From the NCBI GenBank assembly GCA_003707065.3, contig PPXM03000013.1:1-64000 (forward strand): DNA of 64,000 nt. Reading direction: 5' to 3'. The position numbers and the translations under genes were made by a program. The notes under the pieces are model-generated. The model was not told the DNA's origin, did no database searches, and saw nothing but the letters and a program-made list of their open reading frames with translations. The DNA is from Trigonopsis variabilis (taxonomy: Eukaryota > Ascomycota > Trigonopsidomycetes > Trigonopsidales > Trigonopsidaceae). Shown here piece after piece: positions 1 to 11,221 of the stretch; positions within the stretch are counted from its first letter, which is position 1; the number at the start of each line of letters is the position of its first letter.

Positions 1-175
1 GGATGAAATTTGCTCCGATGATGAAAGTGTTCGCTACCTTCTTGAGTTCCCCTCCGAAGGACCATATCCATGAAGTCCTTCTTGATCGTTTGGAGAGTGC
101 TTTACTATTTCCACGAGAGCAGGTTGATTGGCCCCGTGTGGAAATGTTCTCGACAAGCTGACCAAGAGTGTCAAG
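1..175 (+). pseudogene. 3' fragment of an unknown ORF family (copy 1)
   Basis: The first 175 bases encode, across more than one frame, a stretch that resembles the end of the minus-strand ORF at 558-1005. Shared words are LLDRLESA against LLDHLENA, and EQVDWP against EQVEWP. The two copies face each other tail to tail about 400 bases apart. The coding potential is not continuous, so I read this as a decayed copy cut by the window edge. I do not recognise the family. The similarity was judged by eye and is short. Confidence 0.35.
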
Positions 176-557
176 ATGCCAAGAAAACAGGAACTTTAAA
201 GATAATTGTGGGTAAAAATAGATATGTGAGTTATGTGTACTTTATACGGCAATGACGGTGTGTGATGTGTGATCAGAAATTTACATTATGAAAAGTTTGG
301 TGATAAAAATGCAGTAGATAGGAGACCTTCCAGTGCTCGCCGTTGTGAGAAACAAGAAAAATACTTGTATATCCCTAACTGACATCAAATTCCAGTATGG
401 AGAGGCCCGTTACAGGAGTGTAGGTCAAAGTATCCTATGTAGCAAGAGCCAGGGATATTGTACTTGAGTTAGAACATAATCTAGCTACTGTGATGGATTC
501 GAAATAAAACTGCTCAATGTTTATTATGTACATGATTTTCGGCTTCTTAAATTAGTG
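176..557. other. Spacer between the two facing family copies
   Basis: AT-rich sequence with no open frame, RNA gene or repeat that I can support. It separates the two facing copies of the unknown family. Confidence 0.5.
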
Positions 558-1005
558 CTAAGATTGTTTGACCTGTTTCCCCAAAGGTTTCTTTGCGGGC
601 CACTCAACCTGCTCTAGTAGAATGGGGAAAGCATTCTCCAAATGATCAAGAAGGGCTCTATAAATTTTATTTCTCGGGAGAGGAACCAAGAAAACAGCGA
701 AAGCCTTTAGCGACGGAGCCCACTTAGCTTCTCTTGAGTGGATCTGAATAATCAGGGACAATACTCGATGTGTCCAACAACAAGAGTTTTCTAGATAGAA
801 CGGTGTATCTCCAGTTGAGCCTTTTTCTCCAGAAGCTGCAAAATCTGGTTCCTTTTCCAGTCTTGAGATCGGTGTTGAGGTTCTTGTTTGGAAGGTTCGA
901 CACCACTGGAGGGCCAAAAAACCAAAAAAAAAGACCCAGAAGAATGCTTCGAAGGCAGTAACTGTAGTCCGACTTCCAGAGATCTGCTGCGAGTAAAAAA
1001 CGCAT
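558..1005 (-). pseudogene. Unknown ORF family (copy 2), probably degenerate
   Basis: A minus-strand open frame ends at 558. It can be extended without ATG to about 1031, and another frame opens with an ATG at 1005. The C-terminal part contains LLDHLENAFPILLEQVEWP, which matches the fragment at 1-175. The N-terminal part is rich in Phe, Trp and Ser and shows no domain I know. Absence of a good start and presence of two competing frames suggest a decayed gene or a badly resolved multi-exon gene. The function is unknown. Confidence 0.3.
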
Positions 1006-1292
1006 AACGGAACTACTCCCGAGGCAGCCAAGGAGACAGAGATAACATAATAGCGTAATCTAACTCAACCAGAATTCCGCGTTTTTCCATGGGATCATAA
1101 TATAATTGGCTCTCTCTTAAAGATGGTCCGATCCAAAAATCACATGTCGAAGATAATCAAAGCGGTTCACTTTTTAGAATTAGTGACATATTATGAAAAT
1201 GAAAACGAGCAAGCATTCTGAGATATCGCATAGCGTTCGTGGTCGTAAGGCTGTAACGGTAAACTCCCATCTTAACTTGCACTCACCACCTA

Positions 1293-2303
1293 ATGATCCG
1301 TCCTAGGATAGCTAGATCGTTCCAATGTCTAGGAAGCATACGGACACTTTCTATCGACTCGTATATAAGAGATGAAGAATACAAGAAAATTTTACGCCAG
1401 AAGCTACGAGTTGGAATGCCCGTCACGATGGTCAAAGGAGTTCTCAACAAATGTCTAGAAATGCCCAGTTCAAGCAGAGGACAAGATCTGCAGGTGAATG
1501 AACGGATCGGAGGGATTGAGCTTTATTTGCTTAGGCGTTTTGTGGAGCGGATACGAGGACCGCGGAATACAAGTGAATTAATCAAGACAGAGCGATTGCT
1601 TACCGAGAAATCGGCTTCTCTTGGATGTGAGTCAGCACAAGCGTTGACTTGTTACGGGGTATTGAAGCAAAAAAAGTCATCCAAGGCCGATAGAGACGAA
1701 GCATATGGTCTTTTGTTGGGATTATTAACTAGGCATCAGCCGATAGCTTACAAAGTCAGTGCGGATCTTTTGAATCGAGGCGGCAACAAAGCAGCTGCCA
1801 TTCATGTATATCAACAGTCTATTAAAGCGATTGATTCAAACCTTTTAGAGGTCGATTCGGACTATGATGTCAAATATCAATGTCATGAAGAAATTGGATT
1901 GATTTTACTGGCAGAGAATCAGATAGATCTGGCAAAAGAATCGTTGCAACTAGCAGCAGATTATGGTCTCAACAAATCATTATGGACCTTGGCTACTCTG
2001 GCGACTAAACAAAACAATGCAAAGGACGCCTTTACTTACACAGAGAAAGCAGCAATGAAAGGCAACCCTGACGCAATTTATGCCATGGCTCTATCTTGTC
2101 TCCATTCTAAACAGTACCCCTTCGCTGACGATTGGTTCGATACTCTTCAAGTCTTTCCAGACCGTCAAATCATGGCCATCAAGGGCCGGATAAATATCGC
2201 AAAGGCCCAAGGAGATTCTGCCAAACTTGATAAACTTCTCGGTCTCCTTAAATCCTTCCTTTCTCCCCAAGATTACAAGGCTTTTGTCGAGAAGAATGTC
2301 TAG
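1293..2303 (+). CDS. Mitochondrial TPR/Sel1-like repeat protein
   Basis: This uninterrupted 336-residue protein begins with MIRPRIARSFQCLGSIRTLS, which is rich in Arg and Ser and lacks acidic residues, as expected of a mitochondrial presequence. From about residue 155 to 320 it is all helical, with repeating patterns of small and aromatic residues typical of TPR or Sel1-like repeats (AAIHVYQQSIKA, AKESLQLAADYGL, DAFTYTEKAAMKGNPDAIY). Such proteins are scaffolds, often in mitochondrial translation or respiratory complex assembly. I cannot assign an orthologue; S. cerevisiae Mss2 is only a loose analogy. The start is the first ATG and fits the presequence. It is the only intact gene in the first 6 kb. 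Confidence 0.7.
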   Translation: MIRPRIARSFQCLGSIRTLSIDSYIRDEEYKKILRQKLRVGMPVTMVKGVLNKCLEMPSSSRGQDLQVNERIGGIELYLLRRFVERIRGPRNTSELIKTERLLTEKSASLGCESAQALTCYGVLKQKKSSKADRDEAYGLLLGLLTRHQPIAYKVSADLLNRGGNKAAAIHVYQQSIKAIDSNLLEVDSDYDVKYQCHEEIGLILLAENQIDLAKESLQLAADYGLNKSLWTLATLATKQNNAKDAFTYTEKAAMKGNPDAIYAMALSCLHSKQYPFADDWFDTLQVFPDRQIMAIKGRINIAKAQGDSAKLDKLLGLLKSFLSPQDYKAFVEKNV

Positions 2304-3314
2304 TTGTATATAAATGAACAGACCACCGTGTGCATCGTAGAAAAAAAATAATTTACATAATTGGGCTCGGTCAGCTTGCTAAACTCTCTTCAATATCGGC
2401 ATTCTCGAAATAACTATCCTGTATCCTTTATAATTAGAGTAGAATAACTCGTAGCTATATAAAAAAATCTTAATCAGAGTTTACTAATATGCAATAGAAG
2501 GCACAAAAGTGACAAAAATAATATAGTAATCACTAAAATGATTTACGCCTTGTGGTATTGCTATTGCGATTGAGAGAGCTACTAACATAGCTAACCTGTC
2601 GGCTCAAGGACGATGCCTCTCTTATCGTTTGTGCTTGGTTTACTACAGAAATATTAAAGGCCTCAAGGGCATAATAAGACCTACCGTTTAGCTGACTAAC
2701 ATTGTTCGATTTTTAGACGAGAGACAGATTTCCATGCTGGCTATAACTTGACATGCGTTGGATCAAAATTGCCCTTGAATTTGTCTGACTGACAATCTAA
2801 GGCACAATTTAGTTAGAACGTTCGTTGAGGTCAGCCGAATGCATGCAGAGCATGGTCAAATGAAGCCTTAGGTAACGTTATCCTGTCAAACTTACTCTGT
2901 CCTCGCAACTGAGCCCCTTTAAGTGTTATCTTCTACCAGTATCTTTTTTGTTCTGTCCGTGCGGATATTTTAGAGCTTTTAACGATCTCATGATTTCCAG
3001 ATATGAAATTGGAAATCCATTATGAGCTGCTTGATACACTGCTTAACACTATCTGCGAGCCTCCATGCCCATTGCTATTTCAGAGTAATTGCATCTTGTA
3101 CATTATCCAGCTTCATATACGCGTCACAGAGGAGATGAACCGTTGGAATACGGAGACGATTTCGCCAATGACAACCTGAACACTAAAAATATATTGCCAT
3201 TGTGCTTCCTTATTGCTCCTTTAAGAAATCATTCAATATTTCTAGAACCTTCGGATAAAGACTCATGCTGAAGTGTTGTACTATGTCGTTTTTATATTCC
3301 CGAAGAAGATCAGC
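2304..3314. other. Gene-poor AT-rich stretch
   Basis: About 1 kb without a convincing gene. Small plus-strand frames exist (for example 3089-3271), but they have no homology, splice signals or codon bias that I can use. No tRNA-like boxes or long repeats were seen. Confidence 0.5.
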
Positions 3315-5386
3315 TCAACGGGTGATGACTGACTTCAGTTCACGAAATCTTGCAGAAAGCGGCCTTGACTGATCTTCTACTATGCTATCCAGTGAAGAGC
3401 CAAATACCTGGAGCATAAGAATCTCCCCTTGTCTGCAGGAATGGTTCTCAAAAGCCCAATGGGAATCGCTGTCGTTGGCTTTTTGGAGCTTTCTGCCAAC
3501 GAACTTGTAACCAAAAACAAGCCAGACCAAGACGAAGAAAAAAGACTGAAGCTCACTGTGACGGAATACGCCTGGCGAACCACGACTTCGATCGATACAA
3601 AAGGCTCCGTTCCCAAGAGTATACCACCCTCCCGCCTCGTCATGTAGAGCACAGCGTTCCCAAGGTCAATAAGAGTGCCCCTTTTCCGTGCAGGATCAAA
3701 CACAATATTGGCCAAGCTTATACCTCGATGAAGGACTCCGAGTTCATAGAGCTGCACGTGACCTTTGGTTAATGGCAGATGAATATGTGCTTACCAATTA
3801 TACTATCCCTTATTGCAATAATAATGTCTGCGACACTGGACACTGCGTCTACGAGACGTTCGCCTGCCCACTCCGTGACTATGCGCTCTCTTTGAAGCTC
3901 AATCGGGAAAGAATGAGAACCAATCTCTTTTAGCCCATCAGCAAAGACCCGACCTTTTTCTATATTGGCCCCTCGGAGATTGCTCCAAGTCGTCGCTTCC
4001 TCTTGCCTGATGACTTCAAGGAGTTTAGGCAGGTGATACGATTTGCTGGAGCTCTGGATAGTTCTTAAAAGTTCGCCTTCAGAAGGCCTATCTACTGGAA
4101 CCCACTGATTACCACTCTTCCTGAACGACTATCATACCCACGATAGGTGGCATTGCTAAACCTAAATTCAAGACATTTTTGGTACACTAAGTGGGCATCT
4201 TCGACTTGAACTGACCCCACCAGCTGCGAAGACTTAAGGGCCCATGTCTTCATCTCACCTAGATTTTCTTGTGATGACAACTGTATATGGCACCAAAAAG
4301 AAAGTAGACTTCAGAGGCCATTTCTAAGGTGTCAATTTCGGGGAAACAATAGACTCCAGCCCTATCAACCATGATGGGTGTCATTTTCCATCCATTAATG
4401 TGTCCAAGGAATACGAAGCTCCTAGAGAGATCATTGTCAAGGATCTGGAGACCTAGATCCACCACTTGCTCAAGAGCTATTTCGGCTGCCCTTCCTTGCT
4501 TGAACTCCAAGACGAATATATAATCTTGAATTTTATTCTTGTTGCCAATCTTAACTCCGAAATCAATCTCTCTTTTACCTTCTCGAACTCGGCATGTGTC
4601 AGAGCAAGCTAGCTTGAAAACCGAATTGGTCATTGGGGCCAAGTTCCAAATCGACTCTAGGTACGCATGTAGGTACGCGACGACATCACTCAGACACAGA
4701 AAATGCTTGCCCTCAGCAGAGACACCCTTAAGAATGAAGGTAGAAAGGTCTTCACGCACCGAGCACCTGTATCCTGGCATATTTGCTCTCACTGTGGAAC
4801 GAATAAACTTTACTGTGCCAGTTCTATGGTGTTTGGCAGACTGAGAATCCATTCCTTCGACGACTTCACGTGAGATGGCCGCCCCATAGGCATCTTTTTG
4901 TCCCGTGCATGAGCCGACCTTGGCCATGGGGATTGTGTCATCTTTTAAAAGACGTATTTGTGTCTCCATTTCAGCTATTATTCTCTGCGTTATTGTCACC
5001 CTGGTGTTACCGTATTTTCTCGTAAAGGCTGAAATCCAATAGTACTTTTCCAAATCCATACTGCCGGAAAACATAAAAAAACGAATCGGCTCTGGCGTGT
5101 TGACTAAAATTGGCTATCATAGTCAATATATAGTCCACTAACGGAAATCAATTGCCTTAATCAGATCGTTGTGACTACAACGTGATAAGGCGCTTACTAT
5201 AACTCGGACAAGCATATCGTTCGAGACATAATTCGAAGCATAGAACACTTTCTGAGTAATTATTCCTTCTCTAATAAGCTTTGCAGGAAAGAACCGACCA
5301 AATATCTTTAGCAGCACTGTTATCTGTAAGTCGTTGAGAACTTTTCTCTGACTAACCTCTTTTTGCCCTTTCAAGTTGCTTTCCAT
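3315..5386 (-). pseudogene. FunK1-type fungal protein kinase, decayed
   Basis: The segments match the architecture of the FunK1 family of fungal kinases. The N-terminal domain has the characteristic block IFVLEFKQGRAAEIALEQVV followed by FVFLGHINGWKM and DRAGVYCF, around 4320-4520. Next come the C-helix region with PSEGELL (near 4085), a catalytic loop LHRGISLANI in place of the usual LHRDIS (near 3700), a DFG-like LIDLGNA, and a VWLVFG helix (near 3520). An 84-nt intron (5114-5197, donor gtaagc) joins the first exon in frame, and a 32-nt intron (3763-3794) restores the frame into the catalytic loop. Two or three further interruptions remain that I cannot explain by splicing, and the catalytic Asp is Gly. 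I therefore call it a pseudogene of about 680 codons; a few extra introns are the alternative. Confidence 0.65.
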
Positions 5387-5577
5387 AATCTTCTTACATT
5401 GTTAAATGTATTGAGTCTGATTACAGGTGCTACCTATAAACTAATTCTTCTGTACCTTCTTGATGCTGTTATGAGCAGCTTTGAAGACTCTCTTTGTAAG
5501 GGGCCACTAATCTGAGAGATCCTTCAGTAGGATGGAATTGCAGCCGTTTCCTTCTATTTTGATGGCATTTGTGAAAG

Positions 5578-6289
5578 TTATTGTCTGCTAATTCTGATTT
5601 TAGCGTATAGGGAGGCTAAGTCCTGACTGACACTTCTCCAGTCCAAAGAATTACCAAAGGAATGGCCATTCTGGAAAGAATAAGTTGGCAATAAGTATTC
5701 AAAATCTCTGATCGTCCACACGAGAAAAGCTTCGCTGAAAGACCAGTGCGGCGTTACTGCATCAGGGCCCAACTTTAGACAGACTTGTTCATTCCTTTTT
5801 GGTAATTTGTATAGTCCCAAAAGTGCACTTTTGGCCCTTGGAATAGAATTTTTAGCCATCTGCCACCTGCCTCAACCGGAAAAGCTTTTATCCGACTTGA
5901 GACAGCGTAACTTGTCTTATAGTCGAAAAGAGTCACTACATGATGAGAGTAAGCGAGCTGGGAAGGACAGATGTTGTCAGAAGTCTTAGTCATCCAAAAG
6001 ACGAGAGCGCAGTCCGGCACAAGTCTATAATCCATCACGCATAGATAGCCAAAAATGTGAACTGTTCTGGATCGTATATTATAAGTCTAGCCTTTCCTTG
6101 GAGGCTTCGTCTGGGAATATATATCAATTCAATGCAACAACCGTGGCTGTGCTTTAGACATTTGCGCTCTTCCCCCTGATTTGCATATAAGATATCAAAG
6201 TTGAAGAAAACCAGATGGTTATTTGGAAGATAATTTGCTTGGTAGATTTCCTTATTAGATTTTGGTGCTGCTGCTGATTCAGGATTCAT
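5578..6289 (-). pseudogene. Degenerate unrecognised gene
   Basis: Three minus-strand frames of 80-95 codons (6035-6289, 5775-6038, 5578-5859) follow and slightly overlap one another. Their compositions look protein-like, for example NNHLVFFNFDILYANQG and SFSEAFLVWTIRDFEYLLP. The overlap pattern suggests one former gene or a multi-exon gene whose introns I cannot place. I recognise no domain. It lies directly upstream of the FunK1 remnant on the same strand and could be part of the same accessory island. It might also be non-coding. Confidence 0.3.
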
Positions 6290-6878
6290 TCACCTCCCAT
6301 TCAACAATGCCACGATAGCTCTCCACCTACACAGAAGGATATTCTTCTTAGCCCAGGGAAGTTTTACATGTGAGTGGTCTAGCCAGATAGTCAAAGAGTA
6401 GACACAGTAAGAACCTCCTTAGATGCTGCTCTCGCCAAGAATTGCCTAGAGATACAGTATTTCACGTAGTAAGATTGCAGGAAAAATGCAGCACGGTATC
6501 TTCAACTGATCTGATGTATATCCGTAAGGATAAAACCTGGCATCATCTATTTAATATTTTCTAATTTGCTTTTACCAATCGTCCATCGTTGTGCATATTG
6601 AAGTTAGGTTAGGGGCCTGTACCATAGGCTAATCCTTTCTGCAGTATCGATGCACCTAAGGTAGTCGACACTAATAATGTGATTCTCTGCGGGGCCGCGA
6701 TCCCATGTCAATCTATCTTTATCTAATATACAAGGACGCATTAAAAGAGCAGAACTAGATCCTACAGCAGACACGAATGCGCAAGTGAACCCTCTTTATC
6801 GACAGCAGATGCTACCTTTGGAGCTCGCGAGGCGCGCCTCGTAAGAACTAGGCTCTCGCCCTATCTGTCTGTCCACCA
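6290..6878. other. Intergenic stretch downstream of CTP synthase
   Basis: About 590 bases with no supported gene. It holds the 3' flank of the CTP synthase gene and the 5' flank of the degenerate ORFs at 5578-6289. No repeat or RNA gene was seen. Confidence 0.5.
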
Positions 6879-8897
6879 CTAAAAAGCAGCCTTTATATTG
6901 ACTGCATTGGCGGGATCGTCCAATACCTTGGTAAGCTTACCACAAGAAGCCGCCACAAGACCCAAGAAGGGCTTTGAAGGCTCCAGGACTCGAGACAGAT
7001 ACTCGGGATGGTACTGAGTAGCAACAAAGTAAGGGTGGTCTTTGATTTCCAGAATCTCCATCCGTTTTCCAGATTCATCACGGCCCACAAACGACAATCC
7101 TGACTCCTCTAGCTGGTTGACGTACTCAGGATTGACCTCGTAGCGATGACGATGGCGCTCAAACACTTCCTCACCCCCTCCATAGAGCCGGCGAAGCTTG
7201 GACCATTCGGTATCGGGCTGGAAGATGGTAGGTCGCAGACCCAACCGCATTGTTCCACCCAGCTTAGATTTATCAATCTCAGGCATGAAGAGGATCACGT
7301 TATTGGAGTCATCATCACCGTCAGCAGGAGCAGGTTCTGTGGATTCGGGCTTTGATTTAACAAATTCTTCAGACGTGGCCTTGGTGACACCCAAGACGGT
7401 ACGTGCGTATTCAATAACCGCAATCTGAAGTCCGAGACATATACCAAGATAAGGAATCTTGTTCTCTCGAGCCCACTTGGCAGCAGCGATCATTCCTTCC
7501 GTTCCACGACTTCCAAACCCTCCTGGGACGAGAATACCGTCGGCGGAGCAGACATTATGCCAGGCTTTATGGAACTTGGCCTTCTCAGCGACAGACGCAT
7601 CAACTTCTAAATCTGAGGCCTCCACCCAAGTGATCGACAGCTTGACACCGCAACGAAGAGCAGAGTGTTCCAGAGACTTCACCACCGAAATATAAGAGTC
7701 CTGAAGATGAGTGTATTTACCGACTAGAGCGATAGTAGTAGTCTCGTAAGCGCGATCAGATGTTTCAGTCAAATCAGTCCATCGAGCCCACAGAGAGAGT
7801 CCTTTATCAACTCTAGCTGGGGGAATCGTGATAGAGTTGAGATTCAAGCGATCAGTCAGGTAGTCCAGTAACTTCTGCTGGTTAATCAAGATGGGAACAT
7901 GATAGATCGAGTTGACATCATGGACAACCACCACTTGATTGGGGCCAACATGGCAGAACATAGAGATCTTATCGATCGTCGATTTCTCCAATGGCTTGAC
8001 ACAGCGGCAAGCAATGATATCAGGAATCAATCCCAGCCCGCGGAGCTCCCTGATAGCGGCCTGAGTAGGCTTCGTTTTCTGCTCACCGCCGACGATGGGC
8101 ACGAGCGAAACATGGATCAAGGCAAAGTTGTCTCGGCCAGCCCTGAACTGGAACTGTCGAAGAGCTTCAATGAACGGAGCAGACTCGATATCTCCGACCG
8201 TGCCTCCCAATTCAATGATACACACGTCTGGTTCCTCACCAGTATCGTCAACTGGAATCTTGGCCACTCGCTCGATCCAGTCTTGGATCGCAGTGGTCAA
8301 ATGGGGCACTATCTGGACGGTCTTGCCCAAATAGTCGCCTCGACGTTCCTTGTTGATCACCTGAAGATAAATTTTGCCCGTCGTTATGTTATTCTCTCGG
8401 GTCAAAGTCACGTTCAAGTATCGCTCATAGTTGCCCAAGTCTAGATCCACTTCTCCCCCGTCGTTCAACACAAACACCTCGCCTATAGTCTTAGAACCTT
8501 GCATTTGTTTTCTCGTCTTCTTACCATGCTCCAAAGGGCTCATAGTACCAGCATCTATGTTCATATAAGGGTCAATCTTGATAGCCGACACCTTAAGACC
8601 CAAGGTCTTGAGTAGTAACCCAGTCGACGACGCTATCATTAGCTCCTGCTTTCACCCGCGACGAACCAATTACCCCCTTGCCAATACCACTAATGACACC
8701 TATTGTTAGTCGGTCCAATAAATCCTTTTCCCGCAGCCAATCCACGGCTCCAGTGCCAGAACAATAGACGCGTCGACTGAACAACGCCCATTCAGATAAT
8801 ATTCCTTCACGTGCGGTCCTCCAGCGTTTAACACGATTCAAGCGTATCATCTTTTGCTCCATAGTCACATACCTCCAGAGACGACAACGTATTTCAT
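6879..8897 (-). CDS. URA7: CTP synthase
   Basis: The enzyme converts UTP, ATP and glutamine to CTP, the last step of de novo pyrimidine synthesis, in the cytosol, often as filaments. Four exons give 589 residues, the usual length: 8897-8873, 8699-8667, 8632-8525 and 8482-6879. The synthetase domain starts [20 protein letters not shown], with the P-loop split by introns 1 and 2, followed by [20 protein letters not shown]. The C-terminal glutaminase domain has the nucleophile LGICLGLQ and HPEYLSR. Intron 1 is 173 nt and ends gactaacaatag. Intron 2 is 34 nt with an unusual donor, gttcgt, chosen because it restores VIASS exactly. Intron 3 (8524-8483, 42 nt) is a multiple of three without a stop, so unspliced mRNA would add 14 residues. 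Confidence 0.95.
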
Positions 8898-9646
8898 GAC
8901 GATAAAATAACGTGTAAGAAAATTTTGGTGTTGGGAGTTACACAAGAGCACCGGCGTAGGTAGGGTAAGACTAGCCCTGAGAGCCAATGATCCCAACTTA
9001 TTGGCAATAGTTCCAAGAGTATTCTCACAAGTACTATTACGCGAGAGCTTAGATTGTTTGCACGTTTATAGAAAGACAACAACTTTACTGTCGATGGTGG
9101 CACTATTGAGTTTGTAGCGGGCACTTGAAGTCGGGATAAGGTGCACTAATAAAATTAATGACATATACTGGAATACTTTTACAATCGTTAGAAGAAGTAA
9201 TCCATTATATAGATATTCAGGCAGAGATCGAGCCGATCCTGAGATGGGAGTTGTCGAAGCTGCTGGAATAGTTTGAGAGGTTGAGTCGCATTCTTAGGTC
9301 AGAGAATTGATTGCGTATGGAATGACTCAAAGAAAGTTAAATAGGCGCCATTCAGTGAGTATAATAGGCGCCATCCAGTGAATAAGATCATAGTAGTCAA
9401 GGCATGTATGCCAATGTATGGTTCTAAGAGCTTCAACAGTAAATGATGAAAATGCAAACTTTCCAAAGGGAAGTGTACCATATCTCGGAACCCTTATAAT
9501 GCACAAAATATTTATCCTCTAGATCAAAGTATTGAAATCATCAGAGCATCTCTAAAGGCGTAGACAGGTCAAGTTGCCTGGATATATAGCAAGGCGGAAC
9601 GTGGTTTGGGTGTAGCGCTGTTCTTGCTGACGACATATACCAAATA
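8898..9646. other. Divergent promoter region between CTP synthase and the RMD1-like gene
   Basis: About 750 bases between two divergently transcribed genes. Apart from a short direct repeat at 9341-9381 I see no gene or RNA. It must hold both promoters. Confidence 0.5.
9341..9381. repeat. 18-bp tandem direct repeat
   Basis: ataggcgccatYcagtga occurs at 9341-9358 and 9364-9381, with one mismatch and a period of 23 bp. The core contains the palindrome ggcgcc. It lies 270-300 bp upstream of the RMD1-like gene and may be a duplicated protein-binding site; this is inference. Confidence 0.6.
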
Positions 9647-10945
9647 ATGGAAGAAGATCCGAGTGAACAGAGCGCGCTTATTGATAAAAGAGTCGATTCT
9701 GAGAATGGGGGATACGACGCGCCATCTGGCGGCACAGGGAGCAGCAAGCGAGCGATAAGACGGTCCATGCCGGCTCTGAGTGACAGTCATTCTCGCACTC
9801 CAAACAGTCCAGTGAACAAGATTGGGCCACAACGGACAAGCAGGACTGCCCAAAAATTGAAACTATTGCCGGATGATGCAATAATCAGCCCGGAGGAACC
9901 GCTGACGAAGCTACGAGATCGAGGAGCCAGACTGGAGGCCGAGCGATTGAGCAAGGCTGAACGAGCGCAGATTCCGCGGGTGACGGCATACTGCACAGCC
10001 AATAGTTATCGGATCAAAGACTTGTTCAAATATTTACAGTCAAGGAAGCTTTACAAGACGAATCCCAAGTTATTTGATGATTGTCTGTATACTCCCTTCA
10101 ACTATCATTCTAGTCAGGATGGATCCAAGCCTGAGAAGGACCAATATTTAAATCTGAGCCACGATATTACTATCAATCTGGGGCCCAGGGATCACGGTGA
10201 TGTATTTTTATTCAGTTTTGGAGTGGTTGTATTATGGGGATTCAGTTTAAATGATGAGCTACGTTTTTTAAAAGATATATCCAAGTTTGAGACTGAAAAG
10301 CTTAGTCCGGAAGACGTTCAGGTCGAGGAGTTGAACTACTACATTACAGAGAATTACCAGCCGAGGATATATAATGACTTCATTACCTTAAGGGACGGGT
10401 CTAATTATATGATCAAACTGTCAGTATCGCACGCATTGGCGCAAAGCGTCAAGATATCGTTATTTGAAGAGTTGGTCGATGCCACCATCGAAGACACTCA
10501 AGACTTTCCACAGGAGATTGCTCTGACCGGTAAGATCCACCTGAGCCGGAAGAAAATCATGATGAACATTGGAGAACTGTTTATTCTACGAATCAATGTT
10601 AATCTCCACGGCTCTGTCCTGGATTCTCCAGAACTGATGTGGGCGGAACCCCAACTGGAGCCATTCTACCAGGCTGCCCGCAGCTATTTGGAAATCAACC
10701 AGCGCGCGTCACTCTTAAACCAACGGCTGGAGGTCGTCAATGACTTACTTTCCATGTTGAAAGATCAACTGGGCCACGCCCATAGTATGTTGTCTTGTGT
10801 TCTCTGCTAACTATCGAGATGAATATCTTGAGATTATTGTTATCGTTCTTGTTGCCGTGGAGATTGTGGTCGCCATAATTAACGTGAGTTCCTCTTGTTA
10901 CTGTCTAACTCTTAGATTATTGTAGATGTCATTGCTGGAGGTTAG
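9647..10945 (+). CDS. RMD1/Sif2-family (DUF155) membrane protein
   Basis: Three exons (9647-10784, 10819-10883, 10916-10945) encode 410 residues. The DUF155 core is clear: AYCTANSYRIKDLFKYLQ, DVFLFSFGVVVLWGF, and the C-terminal LEINQRASLLNQRLEVVNDL with LEIIVIVLVAVEIVVAIIN as a hydrophobic tail segment. Yeast Rmd1 and Rmd8 are needed for sporulation, and S. pombe Sif2 and Sif3 bind the nuclear-envelope protein Sad1; mammalian RMND1 is mitochondrial. This copy has a polar N-terminus without a presequence, so Rmd1/Sif2 is the better match. Introns are 34 nt and 32 nt, with branch sites gctaac and tctaac close to the 3' AG. The last exon carries only nine residues plus the stop. Confidence 0.88.
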
Positions 10946-11221
10946 TATGGAACTTGACAGGTTGGGCATCAGGGAAAAAGTCTACTCGTGCTTCACCACG
11001 TAACTTTCCATAGTCTTCACTAGGACATCCATATAGTCCCCAAGTTCGTGAAGAATGCATCTGCAAACGGTCTGCCCGTTACTTAGTCGCGACTGGGTTA
11101 CACTCGTAGCAAGGAGCGCGCTTGTACCCAAGTTTAGCAGTACGTAACGAGCAACAAAGTCACCACCACCCCTTTGTATCTTCTACAAAGGCTTGCCTCT
11201 TTTTCTGCACAGCCGTCGGCC

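Noticed and set aside
893-903. A tRNA B-box-like ggttcgacacc
   Set aside because: No A box, acceptor stem or cloverleaf can be built around it.
3315-5386. Reading the FunK1 remnant as a Crinkler-type effector
   Set aside because: There is no LxLFLAK-like header or other Crinkler N-terminal signature; the order of motifs is that of FunK1 kinases.
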